Shown: positions 23,271 to 36,200, counted from the stretch's first letter. The stretch: DNA of 64,000 nucleotides from Tetradesmus obliquus (GCA_030272155.1 CP126203.1:186001-250000), one strand, 5' to 3'. The notes: generated by a model not told the origin, from the sequence alone. A program made the numbers and translations.

Positions 23271-25289
23271 GGCTGCTGCTGGCAGGCCTAGGTGACTCCT
23301 ATAGCTCGCTGTTCTCCAACAGCCTCACCGAGGGTGATGCCAGCAGCAACGCAGGCCTCATCGCAGGCACGCTCACAGGGGCCTCCAAGGGCACGGTGGG
23401 CTCACTGGCCACAAGCGCAAAGAGGAGCGCAGAGAGCCAGGCGCTGGCCACATCCAAGTCAGGTGGGTGAGCTGTTGACTGTTTCATGCACCATTGGTGT
23501 CAATTTGTGTGCATTGCAGCCTCGACTCTGTGAGAACAACCTGGGCTGCGCTGGCGCTGGCCACCTCCAAGTCAGGTGGGAGAGCGGTGGGCTGGTTTGT
23601 GTCTTGCAGCGATGGTGTGCATTCAATGCAAACTGCAGCTTTGGCACTGCTAGTGCAACCTGGGCGGCCGCGGATAAGTATAACATCCCGCTGACGAGCT
23701 CAGACGCCGCTGCACCGCTGGCCCATCAACCGCCTCTGGTACCATGCCTGCATCTATGCCAGGTTGTCACAGCCGTGTGCTGTGCTCGCATGTGTGTGCC
23801 TGCCGCTGCTTTATGGACCTAGCCATAACGCCTGTTGTAGCCATCGGCTGATTTCAGCATCAGCAGCTGGTAACATGCCTGCAACCTTGATACATATAAC
23901 ACACACTGCGTGTGCTGTGTACCCATATGTGTGCTTGCACGTACCTGTTCGGTGTCCATCTACCGTATACAGCCATCGGCTCCTCCACCTCCAAGAGCGC
24001 CTCCATGAGCACAGCAGCGCAAAACGCCACAAGCAAGGTGGGCAGTGACGCCTTCAGCGGCGTGGGAAATGCAGCAAGCATCTCCTCCACCACTGCCAGC
24101 GGCTTGCGCGCAGACGCAGCAGCAGACAGCAAGGCCCACAGCGAGGCCGGCGCAGCCAACTCCTTTGCCATTTCAAAGGCCCAGGGCGTTACATCTGCAT
24201 CTGCAGCGTCAAATGCGACGTCGCAGCCGAGCGCAAAGGGCATCCGGCGCGCGCCGGTGCTGCTGACGCAGCTGCGCCTGCCGTCGCTCACGCTGAGCAG
24301 CAGCAAGAGCAGCAGCAGCACGTTCCAGCCGAAGGACAAGAACGGCGCAGCGCCCAACTTCCTCCCAGCCATCCCTTCATTCCTGAATCAACAGACAGCA
24401 GCATCTAGAAGCCTCCCCACCACTCTACCGCTGCTTGGCGAGGCACTGGCAAGCACAGTGGGCCTCAAAATGCTGCTGCCATCGACACCGCGCATCATCC
24501 CTCAACTTCCCACGCTCAACCAAACGATTGAGGTGCAGGCGGCGCCTGCCTGCAATGAAACGGAGATCAACATGAACCGCACGGCGAATGAGACGCGGCT
24601 GAGCTGCAATGCCACTCTCAATGCCACCAGCGGCAACACCAGCGACCCCACTGCCTCGCTGCCAGGGCTGCGCTTCTTTGATAACCTCAAGGTAGGCCGC
24701 TGCTGGCTTTGCATTGCCAATGCGGCAGCTGGTCTTGTAAACAGGCACACTATGCGACGTTGCGGCATTGCTCAGTAGCGCTTGACTATGAATGTTGTGC
24801 TCTGCTGAAGCTGACGCGTATTATTTGACATGTTGCATGCTGCCCTTCTCCCCTGCTGTCACGCTGTTGCTGCTGCAGGCGATGCGTGACAAGTTTGATG
24901 CAGAGAACAAGGAGAACGCGACAGCATCATCTCCATCTCCGGACGATCTGCCAGCATCAAACTTCCAGCGCCGAGCAGCGCAGAAAGCCTCTTCAGCTAA
25001 AGAATGGTTCAAGAAAGCTAGCGCAGAAAGCGGAGGAGGGGCAGGCAACAGCGGCGGCAGCAGCAGCAGCAGCAGCAGCAGTAATGGCGGGCAAGCTGCC
25101 AGCGGAAGTGGCCAAGGGGATGGGGAGGCGAAGACAGGCGACGGCAAAGGAAATGGCAGTACCGGCAGCGGTGGCAGCAGCGGCAGCGCAACGAAGGTAT
25201 CACCAAAGCCAGAAACAGGAGGGAGCAAAAGTGGCAGTGTGAAAGCCAGCGCCAAGCCATTCATCGGCCCTGCCCGGCCACCTAGCTGA
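21646..25289 (+). CDS. secreted Ser/Ala-rich, N-glycosylation-rich protein of unknown family
   Basis: Five exons join in phase: 21646-21748, 22082-22915, 23286-23462, 23973-24691, 24879-25289 (TGA), giving 747 residues. Exon 1 is a classical signal peptide: a basic stretch (RRRWRGH) then LLALLLLLSI. An in-frame ATG at 21580 would add 22 residues and bury the signal, so 21646 is preferred. The body is rich in Ser, Ala, Gly, Asn and Thr, with clustered N-glycosylation sites (NMT, NFT, NFT near residues 120-145, and five or more in NETEINMNRTANETRLSC and the following residues). The tail is a low-complexity Ser/Gly/Lys region. There is no second membrane segment. I recognise no domain. A cell-wall or extracellular-matrix role fits the composition but is inference. 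Confidence 0.75.
21879..21996 (+). repeat. 58-bp tandem duplication in intron 1
   Basis: The segment containing TGAAGTGCCAGCTACCCTCA is present at 21881 and again at 21939 with two or three differences. Confidence 0.9.
23090..23208 (+). repeat. 65-bp tandem duplication in intron 2
   Basis: GCTAGTGCATAGTCACCAAC and the following 30 bases recur 65 bp later as GCTAGCGCATAGTCACCAAC. Confidence 0.9.
23236..23281 (+). repeat. (CTG)n tract before exon 3 of the Ser-rich gene
   Basis: About 15 triplets, mostly CTG, end 4 bp before the GGCAG acceptor at 23285. Confidence 0.9.
23549..23576 (+). repeat. partial copy of exon 3 end plus donor in intron 3
   Basis: GCTGGCCACCTCCAAGTCAG followed by GTGGGAGAG repeats the end of exon 3 (GCTGGCCACATCCAAGTCAG|GTGGGTGAG at 23443-23471), 114 bp downstream. 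A possible acceptor at 23519 would give an exon with an in-frame TGA, so it is not coding. Confidence 0.85.
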
Positions 25290-26100
25290 GCGGCAGCCGC
25301 TGCAGCGCAATTGCTGCAATGTTTTGTGATGTGTATAGTGTGTTTGCATAGAACCCACATTCATGGCGAGGATGCGACCGCAGTCACTGTGACATAGCTT
25401 GGCCAGATCTGGCGCTCGCCACTGGGCGCCGGTCTGAGCCCACTGGGCAGCTGCCGCAGCTGTTGCGGCAAGCGACTAAATTGACCCTTTGCAAGTAACA
25501 TCCAGCCTAGCTTTGAATGATATAAGTCTTTGCCGTTGATGAAGCATATAAGATAAGTTGCAACCGTAGCACTATGCTGACTGGCGCATAGGCGTTGCCG
25601 CCGTGTCCTGAGGCAGCACTGCCTTGGCAGGCCCTGCAGCAGTGCCAGAGTGACACCCGGGACACGTCTGGAGATGCAGCTGAACAATCCGGATGATGCA
25701 ACATCATATGCAACGACTACGGCGTCCTGAACTACTTGAACGTGGTTCCCGTCTGATTGCTGCAGCACGCTATGCAGGCCGTGACGAACGGCCTCAGCAA
25801 GGATAGTGTCCAGGGTTTGTTCTTGCTGACACAAGCTTGCCCGGACTTCATGCTCGCAGTTTAACCAGCACTTCCTAATACAAATCCATGCATCAATGCC
25901 TCCGTGCAGCCTGAATGGCTGCACTTCAGGGTGTCACTCTTCGAGGCTGTGCCAGTGTTACGGGGTTTCCTTTGCGTCAAGCTCCTTATATGATGATGTG
26001 TGCTGTTGTTGCTGCAGTAATGGCGTTATGCTCGTGCCTGTGAAATGGCCGTCGTGGCAGGAGGTCGGGGGCAGCCTGAACTTTTTTCCGACCTAGCACC
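25290..26100. other. intergenic region; one weak minus-strand open frame
   Basis: Separates two plus-strand genes. A 187-codon open frame at 25924-25361 (-) begins MQPFRLHGG and has mixed composition rather than the poly-Ser/Ala bias of shadow frames, but it shows no family motif, splice site or poly(A) signal. It could be a small hypothetical gene (about 0.25 confidence). Confidence 0.4.
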
Positions 26101-27257
26101 ATGCTTTCGGCCCTTTGTTGCATCTTAGCAGTCATACTTTTGATCATCTTGGCTGTACCCGGCTTCTTGTTCGCGGCCGTCTGCCTGTATCTACTGGCTT
26201 GCCAGCTCAGGACACCGTTGTTGTCTCTCTTCGAGGATGTCTGCGCGTATCTGTTCGTTGAAGCACGCATACGGCGCTTTCTGGCCCGAATCAGCCATCT
26301 GGAGCCTTTGAAGTTTCACCAGTACTACCACGGTGGGCACTAACAGCACTACTGCTGATGCTGCTACTGCTTGCTCGACTCTGCTATTTGCTAGCCTGAA
26401 CGAGCACAAGTACCATCAGAGCTCATATCATCTGTTCATTTTACCCGAAAGTCGGCCTCAACTGCACTACTGCCTGCCAGCAACCCTGCATTCGGCCGAC
26501 TCATGCTTCCTGCTGCACACCCTGCCTCCCCCCACGCCATCCCCTGCAGGCGCAAAACCAACCAGCCATGACTTGTTCAAGGGCCTCTCCATCGTGTGCG
26601 ACTGGTGGCACACGCAGCAGAGCCCGCCAGGCATTCCTGCAAGCGTGGTGGTGTACATGCGGCTCACTTGCAGGACACTATCACAGCTCGAGCAGCTGGC
26701 AGCAACTCACCTCACGCTGCGCGCACCGCTAGCAGCAGCAGGCGTAGCAGGTGCAGTCAGCAGCCCGGCTCGATGGCGCAGCGTGCGTGCAGTCTCGTAC
26801 CTTCATAGGCCCGAGCAGCTGCCAACGCTGATGCTGTTTGCTGCTGTGTGGCCCAACCTGCGGCAGCTGCATGTCAGTAAGCCGCAGTTCTTGCAGCTGC
26901 TGCACACCACAGCAGCAGCAGCAGCATCCAAGGCAGGCACAGCAGCAGCAGCAGCAGCAGCAGCAGCACCAGGCGGCATCCTCAGCCGCAGCCCTAGCAA
27001 GCAGCTGCTGCAGCTGCAGACAGACTTCACAGATTGGCTTGCAGGACCCGTGGCTGCAGCAGCAGCAGGCGGCAGCCTGGCTCCGCTGCTGAACTTCAGT
27101 GGTGGTGCACTGGCAGCCGCACTTGCTGCTACTGCGGCCGCTGCAGCCGCCGCTGCAGGCAGTGGTGCTGTGGAGGCGCTGCCTCAGCTGCACACAGCCC
27201 TTGCAGGAGCTGCTGCTGCTGTTGTGCAGTTGACCACAACATCCATTACGTCTTTCT

Positions 27258-27294
<37 letters not shown>

Positions 27295-27977
27295 CGGCAG
27301 TGGCAGCAACACCCACAGCAGTGGCAGCATCCAAATTGGCAGCACTGACGGTGAGGGCAGCACTCGCAGCAGCAGTACACTGCACGGCCGCATGGCCTCA
27401 GCAGGTGCTACTGCTGCTGCTACTGCGCTTTCCAGCTACAGCCCTGACGGGGCAGCGCTGCACCTGGTAGCAGGCATAGTACTATCCGGCTGCCACTGGC
27501 CGCACCTGCAATCTCTCAGCCTGCCTAGGCTGGGCCTAACACCTGCAGCAGCGCAGCTGCTGGCGCAGGCTGCTGCGCAGTGGCCGCTGCTGCGGCTGTT
27601 GAATGCGTCACATAACAAGCTGGGAGCGGCCGGGCTGCAGGATTTGCTGCTGGCGGCCGCCAGCCACTGGCAGCAGTTGGAGGTGCTGGATGTGCGGGGT
27701 GACAAAGGGGCAGCAGCAGCACAGGCAGGTGCAGCTGAGGAGCCGCAGCAGCAGCGGCAGCAGCAGGTGGGGCTGGTGCCGGCTGTTGCAGCTGCAGCTG
27801 CCGTAGCAGTTGGGCTGTGCTGTGATCCCTGGATTAATAGCAGCAACAACAGCAGCAGCAACAGCAGCAGCAGCAGCAGCAGCAGCAAGAAGTGTGTGGT
27901 GATCGGAGGTCACATGCATGCCGCAACCAGCCACCCGCATGGGCCTGTGTCGGCAACGCTATTGCTTGCAGGATCTA

Positions 27978-28022
<45 letters not shown>

Positions 28023-28114
28023 CACACTGGCTCGGGCCGCTGGGTGGTTGCTGCAGTGTGGTTGATAGCGGCAGTAGCAGGAAGCTGCCACCGCTGCACT
28101 TGCTAGTGCTGTGA
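26101..28114 (+). CDS. membrane-anchored, Ala/Ser-rich LRR-like protein
   Basis: Two exons join in phase: 26101-26332 (CCACG|GTGGGC) and 26550-28114 (after CCTGCAG; TGA), giving 598 residues. Residues 1-35 form a strong hydrophobic anchor (MLSALCCILAVILLIILAVP). Around residues 110-150 is an F-box-like stretch (VVVYMRLTCRTLSQLEQLAA), followed by WPNLRQLHV. Around 390-450 are leucine-rich repeats of the ribonuclease-inhibitor kind (WPHLQSLSLPRLGL, WPLLRLLNASHNKLG, WQQLEVLDVRGD). The rest is long Ala, Ser and Gln runs from CAG/CTG triplets. The family has many algal members of unknown role. Without the splice, the downstream exon is also open from an ATG at 26333, giving a 593-residue alternative that lacks the anchor. 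Confidence 0.7.
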
Positions 28115-30789
28115 AGGCGCGCGATGTCACATTCTTTGGGAGCGTGGCGGCAGAGTTGCTGTCAGCATCCTTTGTAGATGATGCTTGCCTGTTGGCATTG
28201 TTTGGGATTAGCCCGGGCTCTGAGCAGCAATTGCTGCATGAGCTTGACCTGGCTTTCTTGCTTGTTCTGTGCAGCTTGACCTACAGCTTGAAGAAGTGTA
28301 GAATATTGTTGCGTTGTGTCAGCGCTATTGTTCTGATGGTCTTTTCACCTGCAAAGTCGCCTCACGGGCTGCGTCCTTTGGTGGCGTTGTCAGCGTTTAC
28401 AACATTTGAAGTCACTTGTTTCACTTCTTTTGCTCGTCAAGCTCAGACCCTTGCTGGCATGGTCTCTGTTTTCTGCGCAGGCGTTGCTGGACTTCGTTTC
28501 CCGGCCAAGGGTTTGTTGATGCACTGCTCTCCAGGCCGTGTCTGTTCCTGTTGCTGCTGCTTGACATGTGCTTTTGCGCGGTTGAGGTGATCAAATCTTC
28601 TGGACCGTCAGTCTGTTGGGTGTTCATGCAGTGCTGCTGGCGTGTTTCCATGAGCATGCGGTCAGGTTCAATGCAGGTCGCTTGCAGTGCTGGCTTGCAG
28701 AACTGTCCTCTGTTGTGCCGAAAAGCAAGCATGTTAGTGTCCTGTCTCTGCTGGTGTCACCAGTGCAGCTGTGGGGCTTGGGACACTGCGAATGGTGCAG
28801 CCGTTTGGCCTCAGTCTGTGTGCCGGGCACAGTGGATGGGCTATGGTTGCTAGATCTGTTTCCTTCCTAGGCGGGATACAAGTGTGCCCCAGCAGCCTCC
28901 ATGCCACAATGCTGCATCGATGCTTGTGCTTGACAGAGGCTGTCAGCCGTAGGTTTGTGACCATCAGCGCACCTTTATACATGTCCGCCTAGAGCTGTCA
29001 GCTTCGGTGGCTGGCAGCAGCCTGCTGTTCAACGATGTGGTGCTGTGCAGATTCAATGGTGTTGTCACGGTGATTATGGGTTTGTTTGGCGCTGTGCTGC
29101 CAAGTGGTGGCCTCGGCCCTGCCAGGGCACTGAGTGCAACAGCAGGCCATATGCCAGATCTCGCTGGAGTGTAACCAACCGTACGGCTTCTAGAAGATCT
29201 GAGATGCAGCGCGTTTGGTGGTCTGGGATGTGCTTGGTGCTTTTGACAGTGCCGCTGCCACGCACACGGTGTGTAGTTGTGCTTGGTCTGTCAATCTGCC
29301 ATGCACTGGCTCCCCACTAGTGGGCAGTACTGCCGTTGAAGGGGCGGCCTCTGCCATGGCAGTTCACCGTGAACTGTGGTCGGACCACAATGACAGGCAC
29401 CAAAGTTACCATGTAGGGCTAAATCAATGCTACCGGTGACACCGGCCCTGTACGAGCCACACATGATGCTCTCTGCAGAACGTTTGCACAGCATACACGG
29501 TTATACACAGGAGCGGGAGCAGTGGACACGCCAGGCAGAACCTGCACCGGCGCACGGCCAACAAACATGCCACATGTAGCGTGGCTGCGCCGCAGCAACA
29601 AGGCCCAGCGCCATCGACTGTGCATCAACAGTGCCACCGCACAGGACTGACACAAAACTTTCAAAGCATTCTGCAACACCAGCCATCAAGCGCATGATTC
29701 TGCTGCAAGTATAACAGCAGATGACACACGCCCTGCAAATCCAATGACTGGTGGCACACCCAAGCATCTGCCCACATTGAGAGGTAAGCATGATGTACGT
29801 CCCTGGCACCACTCGCAAAAAGTAAGACAACGTAACACACACATTTTATTTAATTGTTGGGTCACCTTTTGGAGGAAGGCTTCCCAAACACAACTGAAAC
29901 CTGACAGTGCCCGCAAAGGGGCACTTCAACATCTGTTGTACCTGAAGATTCCATGACAGACATGCGTTCAATCACAGCTAGTATGTGATGTAGTGAAAAG
30001 GCTGAACCACTGTGCTCTATAGGAGTGCTTTGCAGAACATCTACAGACAAATGCCTGGCGGACCAGCTGCCAGTATTTGCTACAGCGCAGCAGCGCCCAC
30101 TCTCATCGCCTGACTGCTTAAGCCGGCAGGACACTGTTTCAGCCGCCATACAGCCTTTCGATTACTCACTGTCGGGTGCACAAGCAACCGGAGGTGTCTC
30201 AGGCTGGTTGTTCACTCGGAAAACATCATCAGGCTGATCAGCAGAACTGCCACAGGGGCAGTGCGCATGTAACTGCACGGCCGCAAAAAGTCATGCTGCT
30301 CGTATTCAGCCCTGTACGCCAACAGTGCGTTTAGTGGTGCCCAAATCAATCAATCAATCACATGCGCAGCATCTTTGACTCGTGCACATGCTGTACGTGC
30401 CTGCCGCTGCCAGTCTGACAATCATCCGCACAAGTGTGTTGCACCCGCGAGGGCGCTCAGGCAAGAGATATCCTGCCGCACTGCCAGTCAATCAATGTCT
30501 GCACCAGCTGCAAACACAGCAGCACATAAGCCAGGCCACTGCCTAGCAGTGACACAACATTCACCCAGCCCTTGACAGGGGTGTCCATCCATCAACATCA
30601 CGAGGATCATGCAGAGACTTCTGCGTTGTGCAACGCTGAACCCGGTCATCTCACATTTCTCAGACTCATACGCAGCACACTAGCTCATGTGAATGCATCA
30701 TATCATATGCATCACACATGCTCGTGTAATTGTACCAACAGTGCTGCACACAAGCATGAGCAACGGGTCGTATGCCAACCGCCCACAAA

Positions 30790-30960
30790 CCGACGCCAGT
30801 GTGTCCATCGTAGCGTGCAGCGATGCCGCAAGTACCACAACTCAGCCCACAAGCCGAGGCCAGTGATTTTGGCGCAGTGTGCAGCGATGCCGCAAGTATA
30901 AAAACTCACTCCACAAGCCGAGGCCAGCGCGTCTGGTGCAGTGTGCAGCGATGCTGAAGG
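30790..30960. repeat. 64-bp degenerate tandem repeat, three copies
   Basis: CCGAGGCCAG (CCGACGCCAG in the first) recurs at 30790, 30854 and 30918, each followed about 25 bp later by GTGCAGCGATG. Confidence 0.8.
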
Positions 30961-31002
30961 TACAATGATTCAGCCCGCAAGCTGACGCAAATGCTGTCCT
31001 GA

Positions 31003-31290
31003 CACAAAACAACGCCCGCAGCCCTTTTCAGCGCAGGCCCTGTGCCTGCAGCCGACTCAAGTGTTAGGCACACGAGCTCCTGGAGCGTCATGCCCTCAGC
31101 ATTAGTGACAATGCTCTCCTGAGACAAAACAACGCCGGCAGCCCTTTCAGCGCAGGCCCTGGGCCTGCAGCTGACCCAAGTGTTAGGCACAGTGGCATAG
31201 CAAATGCTGTCCTATGACAAAACAACGCCTACTGCTCTTCCAACGCAGTCCCTGTGCCTGCAGCTGACCCAAGTACCAGGTGCAGCAGCT
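31003..31290. repeat. degenerate repeat of about 90-120 bp, three copies
   Basis: The core ACAAAACAACGCC, then a CAGCGCAGGCCCTG-like segment and CTGCAGC(C/T)GAC(C/T)CAAGT, recurs near 31005, 31125 and 31217. Confidence 0.75.
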
Positions 31291-32272
31291 CTTGATGCAT
31301 CATGCCCTCAGCTGCTGCAGCCAAGCAGCATGTCACCACAGTGTTGTTGGCGTGCCATGCTAGGTCATGACATAGAACACAACGCGAGCAGCCATTCCAT
31401 GGCATGCAAGTGTGCTCATGGTCAAGCAAACAACGCCATTGAGCAGCAATGTTTCTGCAGTGCACAATGATCGCATGCACCAGCCACTGACATACCCTAT
31501 TGTCGAGACACTGGTACCTCTATCATGCAAGTGTAAAGCAACAGTCAGATACATACGTTTTTGAATCATGAACCACAAAGCCATCTGTCCGTTGATTCGT
31601 GCATTGCAACACGGGACATACCAGGACTCGCAGCCGAGACTATTATGCATACCTCATGCAACAGCACACTACAGCATATGCTACGCACTAGCTGTGCAGC
31701 TGCTGCATCCCAGCTTGCGCCGTCAGGCAAGCACAGCCGTTTATTGCAAACATAGGCAACAGGTAGATAACGCCTCGCCACATAACACAACCACATCCGC
31801 AAACAAGCACGGAGGCCTATGCAAGTGAACACTGAAACTGCCCAACTCACAGCTGCGATCCACGTTTGTACCTAGCTACTGCCATATGCCCAAGCAAGCT
31901 GCATCGCAGACAGCAGACACACTGTCGCCCCTCTTCACCCCAGCTTATGCAGGTTGGTTGCTCTTGAGGCTCTTTGGAAGTCAAACCAACACCAAGTCCA
32001 ATGCATAACCCAACAAGCATGCCCATAGCCATGCAGCAGCACATGGAGCAGCTGTGTTATGCCCCCACCTCCATAACACGCAGCACATCAATCATCCGTT
32101 GTATCTTGATCACATGCAGCACATCAATCATCCTTTGTATCTTAATCACAAACTTCCTAAACTTCGCAACGCGTATCTCAATCAAGTAGCAAGCACGTGG
32201 AGCAAGCGCATCCCTCAGGGGACTCTGTTATACCCCACTAAACCCAACCTACCCTGCCAGGTCCCAAAACAC

Positions 32273-33216
32273 TCACTTGCGGCCCGAGCATGTGGCAGCA
32301 AAGTGAGCGCTGCACTGATACTCATGGAAGTTCTTCTGCGCCTGCGCAGACGCAGAGTGAGGGAACTTGCCACGAGGCCTGCAGGAAGCAGGCTCACATT
32401 TCCCACTCGGCGCACAGAACAGCCCACTGCCGCACTCGCCATACCCACCACAGGTAGCACCTGCTGGCTTGCACGTGCTGCGCGGAGCGCACACTCCCAC
32501 ACCGCCCTTTCCGACAATGCAGTCGAGTCCATCGCAGCACTTGGTGCCGCCGGCAGTGAGGCCGCACATGCCGCCAGCCCCCGAGCACTGCGGCTTGTCG
32601 GTGCAGACGGGCAGGCAGTAGCTCTTGCCAAAGCGGCCGGACTGCTGGCAGCTGAAGCCGGGGCAGCAGGAGTCCTTGCCGGGTGTGCATTGCTGGCACT
32701 TGCTCTGGCAGGGCTGCAGGGCAAAAGATAGAGTGGAGCAGAAGAGGTGTGCAGGTAGGCTTGTGTGAGACGTTACAGACGGTGATTGGCTGACATCGCA
32801 GTGTGAGTGTTGCATGTGCAGAATTGCCAGCGTGTGGGAGTGCACCATTGCTGGACTGACGCGGTGTTAGCACAGCTGTCAAGCGTTTTCCTGGGCAAGT
32901 GGCTTCACAGCTCACAACACATTCTGCACAGCTGAGGCACTTGAAACATTTATGCAACGCTCACCCTGGGGCAGTAGTTCTGGTCAAAGCAGGTGGTGCT
33001 GGCATCCCAGCTGCCAGGGCAGGCATCCTTGGTGGTTATCCAGCACTGGGCCGCCATGCTGCCGCCGCCACTGCAGCAGGCGCCCGTGCAGAACTTGCCA
33101 CTGAAGCAGGCAGTCAGGTCAGCGGACCATGTGCCTCCTGCCCTCTGGCAGGGGATCTTTGCCACACCAGCCTTACAGCCGAAGCTGCCGTCGCAGCAGG
33201 ATCCAAGCACTGGCTC
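32273..33216 (-). other. Cys-rich C-terminal region of gene A
   Basis: Two exons, 84 and 146 residues. The first has pairs such as GSCCDG, TGACCSG and the end TTCFDQNYCPR. The second has knottin-like spacing (KDSCCPGFSCQQSGRFG, GTKCCDGLDC, SGLFCAPSGKC). At least 30 cysteines suggest a compact disulfide-bonded extracellular end. Lengths (252 and 441 bp) are identical in gene B. Confidence 0.7.
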
Positions 33217-36200
33217 CTGTGTTGGCAGGTGTGTTTGCGGTTGCAGGCAGCGGCAGCACAGTCGCAGGAGAAGATGTTGTTGCTTTGTGGACCAATGACA
33301 GCATGGGTGTAGTGTACAGGAGCTGAATCAGAACATTCAAGATAGCTGCTGAAAAGATGCAGTTGGCAGAGCAGGACAATGGGCCACACGCCTCGCTTAG
33401 AACAACCACTCTGGCTCACCACCTGAGTGTGCGTATCAAATAATTAATACAATTCAAAAGCTTGGGCAGCATCCACTCACCCACACAACCACAGTTTCAG
33501 TTGTCTTGATCGCCGTGTTGGCAGCAGTCCTGCACGGCTTGAAGGTGGCGCCGGCAGTGCTTGTGATTGTGCCGGCCTGCGCTGCGCGTGTCGTGTACTG
33601 CAGCGTCACCGGGGCGCTGATGGAAGCAAAGTTACACTGCAGGATTTGCTGTCCTTTTACAGCGGTGAACTTGCAGCTGCCGCCGGCAGGTGGCTTGGTC
33701 AGTGTGGGGCTGGACAGGAAGGTCGGCACAGGGTTTCCAGCGTATGCATTTAGCACCGTCCCGTTGGAGGGTGTGAGAGTGAGTGTCCAGGTGAGCAGGG
33801 AGCCCTTGCCGGCCCTGCGGGGGCTACCGCTGATTGTCATGCCTAGGGTGGCAGCACAGGCTTCGGGCTGGGGCTGAATGATGACCTTCTCAACCTGCAG
33901 GACGCAGCAAATAGCATGCAGGAGGAAGGTCAGGCACCACACTGTGGTTGCATAATCAAGATCTTTATATTGATAAGCATGTATCAGGCAGGTTGTCAAC
34001 CTTCAGCCAAGCTGGCAAGCAAGGGCCCATGCACTACAGCAAAGACCGCTCACCGTGACTGTAGCCGGGTTGGAGGTTTTGGAGCAGGTTGGGTCGGCCA
34101 CGCCCTGCTGGCTCGGCTTGTCGCAGCCGACACTTGCCACGTTGCTGAGCAGGCCGAGCTTTGAGCCATCGGCCAGGCAGCGGATGGTTATGGTGCGAGT
34201 CTCTCCAGCAGGAATGGCACCCAGTGCGCAGCGCATGAGCCGGGGGTTGGCCTCAGCAAAGGTGCAGGCTGCAGCAGCAAGGTGGGACAGCAGTTTAGTG
34301 TGGGTGTGAAAGTGCTGAAGCACAAGAAGCATGTCGTTATGTAACAAGCTGGGGTATGTTTGTTGCTGAAGATGCAGGCTGCAGCAGATTTGCATCTGCA
34401 GACAGCAGAGCAAGGCAGGACCATTAGAACAGCCAATTAGCTCCGAAGCAACCCAAGATGTGCCGACATGGCATGCAACTTGCAGCAGCTGAAGCTGTGC
34501 AGAGCCAGGCGTCTTTGCAATGTGTGCTTCTGCACCCCATCCTGCACCATGTCTCCTGCCAAAATGCAAAGCACATGCTGACATCATGCATCAGCAGCCT
34601 CCTCACCTGTCGGTCCCACAGATGGTGTAACAGTCCAGCGGTCTGTGTACGGCTTCAGGCCAACCGGCAGCGTGTCAGTGACGATCACATTCTGAGCTGT
34701 CACACCATCGAGGCCTCCGTCATTCTTGACTTGGATTGTGAACAGCACTTCGTCGTTCACGCTGACCTTGGCGTCGTTCACGCTCTTGCGGATTGTGAGG
34801 CTGGGCGCAGACTGGGCCGATACTTCCTGCAGGCAGCAAGGAGCAGCAGGCACAAGAACAGCCTTAGACACCCCTCCCTTAACTTACACTGGTGGCGAGT
34901 AACAACACACCACGCGTAGCTCAATCATTCATTCATACAGCCTCAGGCAATTGAGAACTGCTGTGGTGTACAGCACTTGCAGGAGTGGTGGGTGAGCAAC
35001 AATTCGCGTCAGCTGCGCAACAATCCGCATCATATACTGCCCTGCTTTGAATCGAAGTACTCGGTGTACGCTGTTCTGCGCTGTGCTCGTGTGTCCACTG
35101 CATCACTCACACAGCAGATGGCGGCGTTGACTGGGCTCTTGCCGGCTGCCCTGGGGTTGTAGGCAAAGCCATCCGCACACTTGTCAAACGGCTTGCCGCC
35201 CGGCGCCGTCTCGCCGCATGTCGCCACAAACACATTCACGGGCGCGCTTGCTGCAGAGCTGTCTCCGGCGCCGCTGAGTTGAGCTGTGTTTGTAAAGCTG
35301 CCCTTAGACTGTCCCACTGTAGTAAGCTTGATAGTTTGAGGGAAGGGACCAGTTAAAATGCAGCTGGCCACCAGATCTGTGACGGTGCAGGGTGCTGCGG
35401 GTGTGGCGCGCACAAACTTGAGGCCGCTGGCAGCTGGAAGGGTGTCGATCAGGGTTAGGCTGTTTGCTGTGCCTGTGATGACGCTGGCTGTCAGTGTGAA
35501 GTCAAACTCCTCGCCTGCGTTGACCACCCTGCCTGGGCCGGCCTTGTCCAGCTTGATCTTTGTCTGCAGGTGGCAAGACGTTCGGTGTGGAATGTGAAGG
35601 TAAGATGGGCAGGACAGCAAGTGACAAAGCATGAACACACTGAAGTGACGTATGCCGCTGCTTGATGCTGATCTGTCTCTGCAGCAGCTGTTTGCCCGCT
35701 GCATTGGGCGCAAAGCATGACTTGAGCAACATGATGTTCCTCTTTCTCAGTAGACCAGCTGATGAGGGCTGACAAATCTTGTGTGCTCACCGCTTCAGCA
35801 GGTGGCAGTGGCAGCGGCAGCAGGGTAACAGGCACTGTGGCCTCCTTGTCCTTCACGCCTGGTGCGGTGCTCGACACGCGGGCGGTGTTGACAAAGGTGC
35901 CAGCTTCTGTGCCGGTGACAGTGAACTGCAGCACCTTGGTGTCACTCTCACCCACGTTGGCCCAGGTGCACTTCACGCGCTGAGGAGTCTCCCTTGTACA
36001 CGCTGCGCAAGCAGGGCACAGGCAGCAATGGTAAGACGCTTGTTGCGTAAATTAGCTACTGCTGGTGGTCAAACGCAACTGATGCAGCAGTCTAGCTCTT
36101 GCAAGCAACATCATGTTGGCCAATGCTGAACAACAACATACTGGCTACTAGCTAGTAGCACAATGGGCAGCTGCATCACTCCACAGCACCCACCAGCATC

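Larger units (their letters stand above)
28115..32272. other. 4.2 kb without a recognised gene
   Basis: Lies between the 3' ends of the LRR gene (+) and gene A (-), so it should contain both 3' UTRs. It is noticeably poorer in CAG/CTG runs than the gene regions. TGTAA occurs at 29170 (+). Short local repeats are present (30790-31290, and a 38-bp pair near 32078-32150 containing GCAGCACATCAATCATC). No exon with acceptable splice sites and family resemblance was found on either strand. Confidence 0.45.

Noticed and set aside
23519-23576. Possible extra exon of the Ser-rich gene
   Set aside because: In the only phase that fits exon 3, it contains a TGA; better explained as a copy of exon 3's end.
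26729-27385. 218-codon minus-strand Cys/Ser-rich frame
   Set aside because: Poly-Cys and poly-Ser runs are the antisense of Ala/Gln codons in the LRR gene.
28111-28590. 160-codon frame overlapping the stop of the LRR gene
   Set aside because: Starts 4 bp before the previous stop, shows no domain and lies in the likely 3' UTR.
32054-32731. 225-codon plus-strand Ala-rich frame
   Set aside because: Shadow of the last exon of gene A, whose minus-strand reading has conserved cysteines and matches gene B.
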